NCBI GenBank assembly: GCA_942492925.1
Contig: OW818641.1
Span: forward strand, 744,001-808,000
DNA length: 64,000 bases
Direction: 5' to 3'
Origin: QZKY01 sp942492925
GTDB taxonomy: Bacteria > Pseudomonadota > Gammaproteobacteria > Burkholderiales > Burkholderiaceae_D
Shown in pieces: positions 45,294 to 53,125 of the stretch; positions within the stretch are counted from its first letter, which is position 1, and every line of letters begins with the position of its first letter. The notes below the pieces were generated by a model. That model did not search any database. It worked only from the letters and a program-made list of their open reading frames with translations, and was not told where the DNA came from. The translations under genes and the position numbers were made by a program.

Positions 45294-46526
45294 ATGATTG
45301 CCTTCACGCTCCCCTCTCTTGGCGCCGATATGGACAAAGGCAAGCTCGTCCAGTGGAAAATTGCGCCTGGCGATGTGGTCAAACGCGGGCAAATCGTTGC
45401 TGTGATCGAAACGTCGAAAGCGGCCGTCGATGTGGAAATCTGGCACGACGGTACTGTACAGGAATTGCTGGTGGCACCAGGGACGATCGTGCCAGTCGGG
45501 ACGACGCTGGCAACGCTTCTGGAAGCGGGAGAAGACGCGAATCGTGTCGTGATGCCACCGAAGGCTGCGCCAACATTGGCGCAGCCAGAAATCGCCACAC
45601 AGACCGAAACGCTCTCGACAAAAATATCACCTGCATCTGCGATACCCGCCTCAATGCCGGAGATTACCTCCGGCAGGCGTCGCGTCTCGCCTGCCGCGCG
45701 CCGACATGCGGAAGCGGCGGGGTTGTCTCTCGATGCGATTGCCGGTACAGGACCGGACGGCGCTGTCACCTTGCAAGACGTGGAACAAGCCATCGCGGTA
45801 CAGAAAACAACGCAAGCGTCTGTTCAAGAAGTGTCGAAACTTCCCACTGCGGATGCGGATAAACACAGCGACATGCGCAAGGCGATTGCGGCAGCAATGA
45901 GTCGCTCCAAGCGAGAAATCCCGCATTACTATCTGAGCGAAACCGTACCGATGAAAAAGGCACAGCGCTGGTTGACGGTCGCGAACGAAAAACGCTCAAT
46001 CACCGATCGCATCCTGATGGCGACACTACAACTAAAAGCTGTAGCGCTTGCGCTGAAACAGTTTCCGGACATGAACGGGTTTTATGTGGAGGGTGCATTT
46101 CGTTCCGGAGCAGGCATTCACATCGGCGTGGCGATTTCTTTGCGCCAAGGCGGCTTGATTGCGCCTGCGATACATGATGTTGCAGATAAGTCGCTTGAAC
46201 AAATCATGCGCGATTTGATGGACCTGGTGAAGCGCACGCGCGCCGGAACGCTGCGGGGTTCGGAATTGATGGATCCGACGATCACCGTGACCAATCTGGG
46301 TGAGCAAGGTGTGGAATCCGTCAGTGGCGTGATTTATCCGCCGCAAGTGGCGCTCGTTGGGTTCGGTCGCGTCAGTGAACGGCCATGGGTGGAGAACGGC
46401 GGACTGTTTGCGATCCCGATGATGACGGCCACATTGGCGGCAGATCATCGCGTCTCGGATGGGCATCGCGGCGGCTTGTTTCTGGCGGCGATTCGCGATG
46501 CGCTGCAAAAGCCGGAAACCTTATAA
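45294..46526 (+). CDS. 2-oxoacid dehydrogenase E2 (lipoyl acyltransferase)
   Basis: A 410-residue acyltransferase with one lipoyl domain (about 1-78, lipoyl Lys in IETSKAAVDVE), a Pro/Ala linker, a peripheral subunit-binding domain (about 122-160, SPAARRHAEAAGLSLDAIAG) and a catalytic domain ending TLAADHRVSDGHRGG (His and Asp of the active site). It passes the acyl group from E1 to CoA. The usual E3 (dihydrolipoamide dehydrogenase) is not next to it and must be supplied elsewhere. The next gene encodes an acyl carrier protein, raising the question whether the acyl group is also sent there. Confidence 0.86.
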   Translation: MIAFTLPSLGADMDKGKLVQWKIAPGDVVKRGQIVAVIETSKAAVDVEIWHDGTVQELLVAPGTIVPVGTTLATLLEAGEDANRVVMPPKAAPTLAQPEIATQTETLSTKISPASAIPASMPEITSGRRRVSPAARRHAEAAGLSLDAIAGTGPDGAVTLQDVEQAIAVQKTTQASVQEVSKLPTADADKHSDMRKAIAAAMSRSKREIPHYYLSETVPMKKAQRWLTVANEKRSITDRILMATLQLKAVALALKQFPDMNGFYVEGAFRSGAGIHIGVAISLRQGGLIAPAIHDVADKSLEQIMRDLMDLVKRTRAGTLRGSELMDPTITVTNLGEQGVESVSGVIYPPQVALVGFGRVSERPWVENGGLFAIPMMTATLAADHRVSDGHRGGLFLAAIRDALQKPETL

Positions 46527-46546
46527 AACGATACGCTGAGGTGACT

Positions 46547-46792
46547 ATGGATCGGCAAGGCTTACGCAAAGTGGTGATTGGCACACTCCGCACGATTGCG
46601 CCGGAAGTGGAAGAAAGCGAATTGATGGACACCGAACCGTTGCGCAATCAAGTCGATCTGGATTCGATGGACTGGTTGAACTTTTTGATCGGCTTGCACG
46701 AAAAACTCAAGGTGGATATTCCCGAAGCGGATTACCAGGGGTTGGTGACCTTGGAGAATGTGCTGGATTATTTGAGCAGGAAACTCGCCTGA
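46547..46792 (+). CDS. Acyl carrier protein / phosphopantetheine-binding protein
   Basis: An 81-residue acidic helical protein. The Ser for phosphopantetheine is in VDLDSMDWLNFLIGL (about residue 42), an ACP signature with Met-Asp after the Ser rather than the usual Leu-Asp. GAGGTG lies before the ATG, 20 bases after the E2 stop, so it belongs to the operon. An ACP here suggests that activated acyl groups are moved from CoA or lipoyl carriers to a thioester on ACP. Which enzyme would use it is not seen in the window. Confidence 0.82.
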   Translation: MDRQGLRKVVIGTLRTIAPEVEESELMDTEPLRNQVDLDSMDWLNFLIGLHEKLKVDIPEADYQGLVTLENVLDYLSRKLA

Positions 46793-46793
46793 T

Positions 46794-46823
46794 CCCCTCC
46801 CCCTTTCAGGGGTAGGGTGGGGG
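46794..46823. repeat. C-rich/G-rich inverted element after the ACP gene (copy C)
   Basis: CCCCT (46794-46798) and AGGGG (46808-46812), followed by further G runs to 46823, between convergent genes. Related to the elements at 8196 and 15246; it may contribute to termination. Confidence 0.45.
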
Positions 46824-46836
46824 TGTGACGCTTGAT

Positions 46837-47880
46837 TTATTGCCCCGGATTCGTAATATCTTCGTGAATCGCATTGATGGCATCGATGATTTCATCCGTT
46901 AAATGCACGGTGAGCGCATCGATGTTTTCCTTCAGATGTTCCAGTTTGGTCGCGCCGATGATGGTGGCGTCGATGAACCAGCGGGAATAGCACCAGGCGA
47001 GCGCCATTTGTGCGGGCGTGAGTCCGTGATCGCGGGCGAGTTCCACATAGCGTTTGGCCGCTTCGATCATGGTCGGACGCAGGAAACGCGGGCTCCAAGT
47101 GGAGGGGAAAATCGTCAGGCGTCCTCGTGCTTCCGGGTTGTCGATGTATTTGCCGGTGAGCTGACCAAAACCAAGCGGACTGTAAGCGATGAGACCGACG
47201 TTTTCGCGGAAGCAGACTTCATCCAGATCCGTTTCAAAGATGCGATTGCCGAGGTGATAGGCGTTCTGGATGGAGGCGATGCGCGGCAAGCCTTTCATTT
47301 CCGATTGCTTGATGTATTCGCACACGCCCCAGGCTGATTCGTTGGAAACGCCGACGTGGCGAATTTTGCCTTCGGTGATTAATTTGTCCAGGGCTTCCAG
47401 CGTGTCTTCAATGGCGGTGCAGGGACGTTCGGCTTCCGGGTTGAACGTGCGTTGTCCGAAAACGGGGACGTTGCGACTGGGCCAGTGAATCTGATAAAGA
47501 TCGATGGTGTCGGTTTGCAGACGTTTCAGGCTGGCTTCGACGGCGGCACGGAGGTTGACTTCGTTGATGTCGTTTTTGCTGCCGCGAATCCAGTCGATGC
47601 TGCGTGCCGGACCGGTGATTTTGGTGGCGAGAATGACCTTGCTGCGATTTCCTGTTTTTTTCAGCCAGTTGCCGATGATGCGTTCGCTCGCGCCTTGTGT
47701 TTCCACGCGCGGCATGACGGGATAGACTTCCGCCGTATCGATAAAATTGATGCCGCGTTCGATGGCGTAGTCCAGCTGGGCATGCGATTCTGCTTCGCTG
47801 TTTTGCTCGCCGAACGTCATCGTCCCCAAGCAGAGCTTGGTAACGCGCAGGTTGCTGGTGCCGAGCGGAATTTTTTGCAT
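46837..47880 (-). CDS. tas: NADP-dependent aldo/keto reductase (Tas-like)
   Basis: A 347-residue (alpha/beta)8-barrel reductase. The catalytic tetrad is in NFIDTAEVYP (Asp, Tyr), ILATKI (Lys) and LYQIHWPSRN (His). The cofactor segment is IIGATKLEHLKENIDAL. Length, VPVFGQRTFNPEAE and VGVSNESAWGVCEY match the Tas branch of AKRs, which reduces aldehydes; the physiological substrate is unknown. It is the last gene of an aat-pyrD-tas run, 27 bases after pyrD. Confidence 0.87.
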   Translation of the reverse strand: MQKIPLGTSNLRVTKLCLGTMTFGEQNSEAESHAQLDYAIERGINFIDTAEVYPVMPRVETQGASERIIGNWLKKTGNRSKVILATKITGPARSIDWIRGSKNDINEVNLRAAVEASLKRLQTDTIDLYQIHWPSRNVPVFGQRTFNPEAERPCTAIEDTLEALDKLITEGKIRHVGVSNESAWGVCEYIKQSEMKGLPRIASIQNAYHLGNRIFETDLDEVCFRENVGLIAYSPLGFGQLTGKYIDNPEARGRLTIFPSTWSPRFLRPTMIEAAKRYVELARDHGLTPAQMALAWCYSRWFIDATIIGATKLEHLKENIDALTVHLTDEIIDAINAIHEDITNPGQ

Positions 47881-47907
47881 AGCGCTCCGTGATATGCAAC
47901 GGCGATT

Positions 47908-48951
47908 TTACGGCGTCTTTCGCAGCGCCTCGGCGCATTCGCGTACGAGCGCGGTGCCACGATAAATCAGGCCCGTGTACAACTGAACGAGATCGGCTCC
48001 GGCCGCGATTTTATCTTTTGCGTCGTCGCCGCTCATGATGCCGCCAACACCGATGATCGGCATCGCGCCGCCCAATTCCGTTTTGAGCGCACGGATGACC
48101 TGGGTGGACATGTGGGTAACCGGCGCGCCGGAAAGTCCGCCTGCCTGCTCGGCATGCCGCATGCCTTTGACAGCATCGCGCGTAATGGTGGTGTTGGTGG
48201 CGATCACGCCATCCATCTTGTGCCGAATGAGTGCATCGGCAATCGCTTTGATTTGTTCGTTGTCGATGTCCGGCGCGATTTTGACGGCAACCGGTACGTA
48301 GCGTTTGTGCTGCTCGGCGAGCTTGAGCTGTTCGGCCTTGACGGCACCGAGCAGCGCATCCAGTTCGTTGGCGCCCTGCAACTGGCGCAAGTCTTTGGTG
48401 TTGGGCGACGAAATATTGACCGCAACGTAGTCGGCGTAGGGATAGACTTTTTGCAGGCAAATGACGTAATCGTCGGCGGCGCGTTCAATGGGCGTGTCCG
48501 CATTCTTGCCAATGTTCAGACCGAGGATGCCTTTTTTCTCGCGATAAAACCGCGACGCGCGAATGTTGGTGACAAACTGATCGACGCCTTTGTTGTTGAA
48601 GCCCATGCGATTGATGAGGCCTTGCGCAGCGGGCAGGCGAAACATGCGCGGTTTCGGATTGCCGGGTTGTGGGCGCGGCGTGACAGTGCCGATTTCCAGA
48701 AAACCGAATCCCATGCCCGCCACGCCATCAACGTAGGTGCCATCTTTATCCAGCCCGGCGGCGAGTCCCACCGGGTTCGGAAAGGTCAGTCCCATCACGG
48801 TGCGGGGATCATCCTTGGGTTTGGGGAGGAGCGTGGTGGCACCGAACATGGCCGCGTATTTCAGCGAGGTCATGGTGAATGAGTGCGCGACTTCGGGGTC
48901 AAGCGCAAACAGAACAGGGCGAGCGAGCTTGTAAAGAAATTTGTCACACAT
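47908..48951 (-). CDS. pyrD: Dihydroorotate dehydrogenase (quinone), class 2
   Basis: A 347-residue flavoenzyme oxidising dihydroorotate to orotate in pyrimidine synthesis, passing electrons to quinone at the inner membrane. The N-terminal helix MCDKFLYKLARPVLFALDPEVAH is the class 2 quinone-tunnel extension. FMN and substrate motifs are FPNPVGLAAGLDKDG, RMGFNNKG, VNISSPNTKDLRQLQ (catalytic Ser) and GVGGIMSGDDA. It sits between aat and the aldo/keto reductase on the same strand. Confidence 0.95.
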   Translation of the reverse strand: MCDKFLYKLARPVLFALDPEVAHSFTMTSLKYAAMFGATTLLPKPKDDPRTVMGLTFPNPVGLAAGLDKDGTYVDGVAGMGFGFLEIGTVTPRPQPGNPKPRMFRLPAAQGLINRMGFNNKGVDQFVTNIRASRFYREKKGILGLNIGKNADTPIERAADDYVICLQKVYPYADYVAVNISSPNTKDLRQLQGANELDALLGAVKAEQLKLAEQHKRYVPVAVKIAPDIDNEQIKAIADALIRHKMDGVIATNTTITRDAVKGMRHAEQAGGLSGAPVTHMSTQVIRALKTELGGAMPIIGVGGIMSGDDAKDKIAAGADLVQLYTGLIYRGTALVRECAEALRKTP

Positions 48952-48969
48952 GATGAAAAGTATGGAAGT

Positions 48970-49692
48970 TCAAAAGGGTGCCAGCGGTTGCCAATTTTCA
49001 ATCGCGGGCAAGTCAACGGTTTGCTGCAGGTGCGTTACGAATGCCGCTCTGGGGATCGGTGCGGCGCCGAGGCTGGCCAGATGGGCCGTTTCTTGCTGGC
49101 AGTCTATCATTGAAACGCCCTGTTTTTTCAGAAAGTGTACCAGCCAGGCGAGGGCGATCTTGGAAGCGTCCGAAACACGGGCAAACATCGATTCGCCATA
49201 AAACATGCGTCCGATGGCCACGCCGTAAGCACCGCCGACGAGTTCGCCATCCAGCCAGAGTTCGGATGAGTGCGCATGGCCCATGCGGTGTAACTCGCAA
49301 TAGGCGTGAATGATGTTGTCGGTAATCCAGGTACCAAGGTCGTTTTTACGCGGGGCGGCGCAGGCCAGCATGACCTGTTCAAAGGCGCTGTCGAAACGCA
49401 CTTGCCAGCGGCCGTCGGTCGCCATGCTTTTTTGCACCTGCTTAAGTTTTTTCTTGAGGCTGGCGGAAATCACAAAATGATCCGTGTGTAACACCATGCG
49501 CGGATCGGTGCTCCACCAGAGGATCGGTTGCCCTGCCGAGTACCACGGAAAAATTCCCTGGCGATAGGCCGCCAGCAATCGTCCGGGCGACAGATCCCCA
49601 CCGGCGGCAAGCAGGCCGGGTGCGCCGGTCGCTTCAGAGAGCGCCTCGGCAACATTGGGAAAAGGATCACTAGATTGTAGCCAGGGAATCAT
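48970..49692 (-). CDS. aat: Leucyl/phenylalanyl-tRNA--protein transferase
   Basis: A 240-residue enzyme that adds Leu or Phe to proteins with N-terminal Arg or Lys, marking them for ClpS/ClpAP (bacterial N-degron pathway). Family motifs are GLLAAGGDLSPGRLLAAYRQGIFPWY (in parts), WWSTDPRMV, HSSELWLDGELVGGAYGVAIG and GESMF. Full length. It starts the aat-pyrD-tas run; its start codon lies next to possible NtrC half sites that serve the divergent ammonium transporter. Confidence 0.95.
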   Translation of the reverse strand: MIPWLQSSDPFPNVAEALSEATGAPGLLAAGGDLSPGRLLAAYRQGIFPWYSAGQPILWWSTDPRMVLHTDHFVISASLKKKLKQVQKSMATDGRWQVRFDSAFEQVMLACAAPRKNDLGTWITDNIIHAYCELHRMGHAHSSELWLDGELVGGAYGVAIGRMFYGESMFARVSDASKIALAWLVHFLKKQGVSMIDCQQETAHLASLGAAPIPRAAFVTHLQQTVDLPAIENWQPLAPF

Positions 49693-49693
49693 C

Positions 49694-49747
49694 GCACCAA
49701 AAAAATGCTTAGTTGTGGTGCGGTTTCTAAAATATTGCGCCGCACCA
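49694..49747. promoter_or_regulatory. Candidate NtrC half-sites
   Basis: Three half sites of the NtrC type: GCACCA (49694-49699), TGGTGC (49716-49721) and GCACCA (49742-49747), about 45-100 bases upstream of a sigma-54 promoter. The spacing inside a pair is longer than in the classic 17-base NtrC site, so binding is not assured. Confidence 0.35.
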
Positions 49748-49791
49748 AAAAAACGTCAAATAAAATCAATATGTTATGAGATGCCTCAAAA

Positions 49792-49807
49792 TGGAACGTT
49801 TTTTGCT
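49792..49807 (+). promoter_or_regulatory. Sigma-54 promoter of the ammonium transporter
   Basis: TGGAACG-TTTT-TTGCT matches the -24/-12 consensus TGGCACG-N4-TTGCW with one mismatch, and the GG and GC pairs have the required spacing. It lies about 50 bases before the start codon, consistent with nitrogen-limitation control. Confidence 0.75.
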
Positions 49808-49858
49808 TATCTACACTAGTTTTCGTTGGATTATGCACTTTTATCGGGAGATTTTAGT

Positions 49859-51061
49859 ATGGATGTGCTCAAAAACAGTGCCGACGCCTTGTTCATCTTG
49901 CTGGGCGCGATCATGATTTTAGGCATGCATGCCGGTTTCGCCTTTTTGGAACTCGGCACGGTGCGCAAGAAAAATCAGGTCAACGCACTTGTCAAAATTC
50001 TGGTCGATTTTTCAATTTCGACCATCGTGTATTTTTTCGTAGGCTACAGTATCGCCTATGGCGTGAATTTTTTCTCGGGCGCTGAAATTTTGTCGGACAA
50101 GAACGGGTTTGAACTCGTGAAATTCTTTTTCTTGCTGACTTTTGCGGCCGCGATCCCCGCGATTATTTCCGGCGGCATTGCCGAACGCGCCAAGTTCAAT
50201 CCGCAATTGCTTGCAACCGCTGCATTGGTGGGCTTGTTTTATCCCTTCTTTGAGGGCATCGCGTGGAATCAGGCCTATGGCATTCAAGGTTGGCTGAAAG
50301 CCACTTTCGGTCAGGAATTCCATGACTTTGCCGGTTCGGTGGTGGTGCACGCATTTGGCGGTTGGGTGGCGTTGCCCGCCGTGATATTGCTCGGCGCCCG
50401 TCGTGGACGCTATCACAAGAGTGGTGCCATCGCGTCGCATCCGCCATCCAGCATTCCGTTTCTCGCGCTGGGCGCGTGGATTCTCACAGTGGGCTGGTTT
50501 GGTTTCAACGTGATGAGCGCGCAAACGCTGGACAAGATGAATGGACTCGTTGCGATGAATTCGCTCATGGCGATGGCGGGCGGCACGATTGTCGCGTGGG
50601 CGCTGGGCAAGAACGATCCGGGTTTCGTTTATAACGGACCGTTGGCCGGGCTGGTGGCGGTATGTGCGGGGTCGGATCTTATGCATCCGCTGGGTGCGTT
50701 GGTGACGGGCGGCATTGCCGGTGCGATTTTCGTCTGGATGTTCACGCTCGTGCAAAACAAATGGAAGATCGACGACGTATTGGGTGTCTGGCCATTGCAT
50801 GGACTGTGCGGTGCGTGGGGTGGGATCGCGGCAGGAATTTTTGGGCTGAAAGCGCTCGGTGGTGTAGGCGGCGTGGCCTTCCTGTCGCAATTGATTGGCA
50901 CGCTAATGGGGATTGCTATCGCGCTGATCGCAGGCGTGACGGTTTACGGTCTTTTGAAAAAGGCTGTTGGCCTCAGGCTGGATGATGAGCAGGAATACCA
51001 GGGTGCCGATCTCGCCATTCACAAAATTTCTTCTACACCGGAACGCGAGTCGAGTTGGTAG
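49859..51061 (+). CDS. amt: Ammonium transporter (Amt family)
   Basis: A 400-residue inner-membrane channel with 11 hydrophobic segments and no long signal peptide. Conserved features are GFAFLELGTVRKKN, the first pore His in VVVHAFGGWVALPA, the second in WPLHGLCGAWGG, and YNGPLAGLVAVCAG. It conducts ammonium inward when nitrogen is scarce. No GlnK gene is adjacent, unlike the usual glnK-amtB pair. GGGAG precedes ATG 49859. A sigma-54 promoter lies upstream. The end of the gene is 13 bases from the inserted element at 51074. Confidence 0.9.
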   Translation: MDVLKNSADALFILLGAIMILGMHAGFAFLELGTVRKKNQVNALVKILVDFSISTIVYFFVGYSIAYGVNFFSGAEILSDKNGFELVKFFFLLTFAAAIPAIISGGIAERAKFNPQLLATAALVGLFYPFFEGIAWNQAYGIQGWLKATFGQEFHDFAGSVVVHAFGGWVALPAVILLGARRGRYHKSGAIASHPPSSIPFLALGAWILTVGWFGFNVMSAQTLDKMNGLVAMNSLMAMAGGTIVAWALGKNDPGFVYNGPLAGLVAVCAGSDLMHPLGALVTGGIAGAIFVWMFTLVQNKWKIDDVLGVWPLHGLCGAWGGIAAGIFGLKALGGVGGVAFLSQLIGTLMGIAIALIAGVTVYGLLKKAVGLRLDDEQEYQGADLAIHKISSTPERESSW

Positions 51062-51073
51062 TGATCGTTCATC

Positions 51074-51094
51074 GCTAACAATAAAGTCTGTCAC
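51074..51094 (+). repeat. Left terminal inverted repeat
   Basis: Perfect complement of 51955-51975. Directly preceded by CATC, the target duplication. Confidence 0.8.
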
Positions 51095-51159
51095 GTTGCA
51101 ATAAAGTCTGTCCGAAAATTTGGCCAGCAAGCAAGTGTGACAGACTTATTTAACTCTTA

Positions 51160-51948
51160 TTAACTCTTAGAAATGGGAGGCCGGTAGTTTGGGTGACCTT
51201 CCGTGCGTTCGCCACGTGCATTTATCCAGAAGAATTTTGCATGATGACGATACACATTGGCGGCATCTGATAAATCAAATGCTTTTGCCAACACAAGGCT
51301 GAGAAGAAGTCTGACGATTTCCAAAGTATCTTCGTAGAATGATTCTATATCCTTGTCAGTAGTGTCCGCGAAAGAAGCCTTTGTCGGTGTGATTTGTCGA
51401 TGAGCTAAATGCTCATGTCGTAATGTGCGAACTTCTTTAAGGATCGCATGCTCGGAACCACCTTCCAAATATTTTTGAATGAGGTTTATTACTTCTTTTC
51501 GTTTTTCATCCAGCTCGACCTCTAAGAAATTAACGATTCCTGAAGCTGAAAGACCAGTATTGGCGGCTCTTTCTGAGACAAGAGCATTGAAAATATCTTT
51601 TTTTTGCAATTTGTCTCTGATGTTTGTCATGCGAATAGCTTGCTTATTGCTGTCCCAAAGCCTCATTAACGCAAGCAGCATTTCCCTTCTTAGCGCAGAT
51701 CGAATGATTTGGAAAGAATGTGTGGCAAAGGATTCCCCCATTCGTTCAAAAAGATCTTCGTCGTAAGCTGTCGGCTTCCAAGTTTCGTGAAGCATGACTG
51801 CTGTAGCAGCTTCATCCTCCGCTGCTTTTACGCTCGCTTTCAATTTGTTGAGACGCTCTTCTGGCGTCAGCTCTTCGTGTGCCATCGCCGACAGACTTTG
51901 AATTAATTTGCTAATTTTGGGCGCCAATAAAATCAATTGGTTACGCAT
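51160..51948 (-). CDS. AbiU2-like HEPN-domain protein
   Basis: A 262-residue soluble protein with long helices and a HEPN motif RHEHLAH (residues about 177-183; RX4-6H), typical of RNA-cleaving HEPN proteins. The overall pattern, with SEHAILKEVRTLRHEHLAHRQ in parts, resembles AbiU2 abortive-infection proteins. A role in defence is therefore possible but not shown, and no antitoxin partner is present. The gene is more AT-rich than its neighbours, fitting acquired DNA. The frame extends to an ATG at 51978 outside the repeat; ATG 51948 inside is preferred, and another Met lies at 51882. No clear ribosome binding site is seen. Confidence 0.65.
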   Translation of the reverse strand: MRNQLILLAPKISKLIQSLSAMAHEELTPEERLNKLKASVKAAEDEAATAVMLHETWKPTAYDEDLFERMGESFATHSFQIIRSALRREMLLALMRLWDSNKQAIRMTNIRDKLQKKDIFNALVSERAANTGLSASGIVNFLEVELDEKRKEVINLIQKYLEGGSEHAILKEVRTLRHEHLAHRQITPTKASFADTTDKDIESFYEDTLEIVRLLLSLVLAKAFDLSDAANVYRHHAKFFWINARGERTEGHPNYRPPISKS

Positions 51949-51954
51949 GCTATT

Positions 51955-51975
51955 GTGACAGACTTTATTGTTAGC
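51955..51975 (-). repeat. Right terminal inverted repeat
   Basis: Perfect complement of 51074-51094, followed by CATC. It overlaps the upstream frame of the HEPN gene. Confidence 0.8.
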
Positions 51976-52006
51976 CATCAGTAGTGTTGATGGTATTTCG
52001 GCGGCC

Positions 52007-52579
52007 TTAGCCGCCGGGATAGCCCGGTCCCATTATGTCGTGCGAGTGGAATCCGAAAGATCCGCCGCGCTTTACTTTGGTGTCGTCTGCAAAGAATAAT
52101 CGCAGCGCTTCCGTGACGGTGGCAAATGCAACCTGATCCCATGGGATTTCGGATTCGGCAAACATGCGCACTTCAAGGCTTTCTTTGCCAGGATCGAATT
52201 CCAGATTGAGCAACGTAGCCCGATAGAAAAGATGCACTTGATGGAAAGCGGGAAGATTAATCAGTGAATGAAGCGGGAGCAATTCGAAATTCGCACCCGC
52301 CTCTTCGTTCGTTTCGCGTATCGCAGCTTCGGTGGTGGTTTCCTTGTTTTCCATGAAGCCGCCGGGCAGGGTCCAGTAGCCGTGACGCGGCGCGATGGCG
52401 CGTTTGCACAGCAGCACTTTCGTTTCACCGTTTTCTTCCCAGGTCGGGAGCGTGCAAATCACCAGTTTGGGATTCTGGTAGTGAATGGTGCCGCAGCTGC
52501 GACAGACGTGGCGCGGCAAAGTATCGTCAGGCGGCACTTCAAGAGTAACGGGGTGCGCGCAGGTTGAGCAGAATTTCAT
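52007..52579 (-). CDS. NUDIX hydrolase with N-terminal zinc ribbon
   Basis: A 190-residue protein. Residues 1-40 form a zinc ribbon (CSTC, CRSC). The NUDIX box follows: GGFMENKETTTEAAIRETNEEAG (positions about 73-95), agreeing with GX5EX7REUXEEXGU. Such enzymes cleave nucleoside diphosphates linked to other groups (for example NADH or ADP-ribose); this class is near NudC-like and COG1051 proteins. The C-terminus is extended with a Gly/Pro-rich tail. Confidence 0.87.
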   Translation of the reverse strand: MKFCSTCAHPVTLEVPPDDTLPRHVCRSCGTIHYQNPKLVICTLPTWEENGETKVLLCKRAIAPRHGYWTLPGGFMENKETTTEAAIRETNEEAGANFELLPLHSLINLPAFHQVHLFYRATLLNLEFDPGKESLEVRMFAESEIPWDQVAFATVTEALRLFFADDTKVKRGGSFGFHSHDIMGPGYPGG

Positions 52580-52771
52580 GATACGAATCGGGGCGGGTCA
52601 GGGATGGACGTGCGGTTAAAGGAAATTCGCGGCAAAGAAAGGGCAGTGCAGTTGTCACAAACAAGAGGGCAGTTTACCACCGGCGCCGATGACGCATCTT
52701 GGCCGACGATTTCCTGAGCGGTGCTGTCTTGCGTGAAAAGCGATCAGTTCGGGGCAGTATGATCTATCTGT

Positions 52772-52800
52772 TTGCACTTACTCTCAGGGTGTTGTATAAT
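52772..52800 (+). promoter_or_regulatory. Promoter of the initiator tRNA gene
   Basis: TTGCAC (52772-52777), a 17-base spacer and a perfect TATAAT (52795-52800), 12 bases before the mature tRNA. Confidence 0.88.
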
Positions 52801-52812
52801 GCAAGGCTCAGA

Positions 52813-52889
<77 letters not shown>

Positions 52890-52905
52890 AACAAATAAAG
52901 CGCTT

Positions 52906-52932
52906 AGCCCGACCAGACTGGTTGGGCTTTTT
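52906..52932 (+). terminator. Terminator after tRNA-fMet
   Basis: AGCCCGACCA (52906-52915) pairs with TGGTTGGGCT (52919-52928, one G-T) and is followed by TTTTT. Confidence 0.88.
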
Positions 52933-53125
52933 GCTTTTCGGCTTATCTTGAGGCAGAACACCACTTGCGGCTGGCGCGCATTGCGCGATCCGTCAAGAAA
53001 TCGCCATAGAATTTGCAAGAAGCTGCGCGACCTTATTTCCCGAAACATCTTTTTTATGTAAGAATCAACACTAGCAAAGGTCATTCTTTACGGAATTTTT
53101 GCCTACATAACAAAGAGGGGGCGAT

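Larger units (their letters stand above)
51074..51975. mobile_element. 902-bp non-autonomous element carrying a HEPN gene
   Basis: The ends (51074-51094 and 51955-51975) are perfect inverted repeats of 21 bases, beginning GCTAACAATAAAG at the left and continuing TCTGTCAC. The 4-base sequence CATC is directly repeated just outside both ends (51070-51073 and 51976-51979), as expected for a target duplication. Further copies of the core (AATAAAGTCTGTC or its complement) lie inside the ends at 51100-51112, 51135-51150 and 51890-51899, as transposase binding sites often do. No transposase is present; it must be supplied in trans. The cargo is one AbiU2-like gene. It lies between amt and a NUDIX gene. 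Confidence 0.75.
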
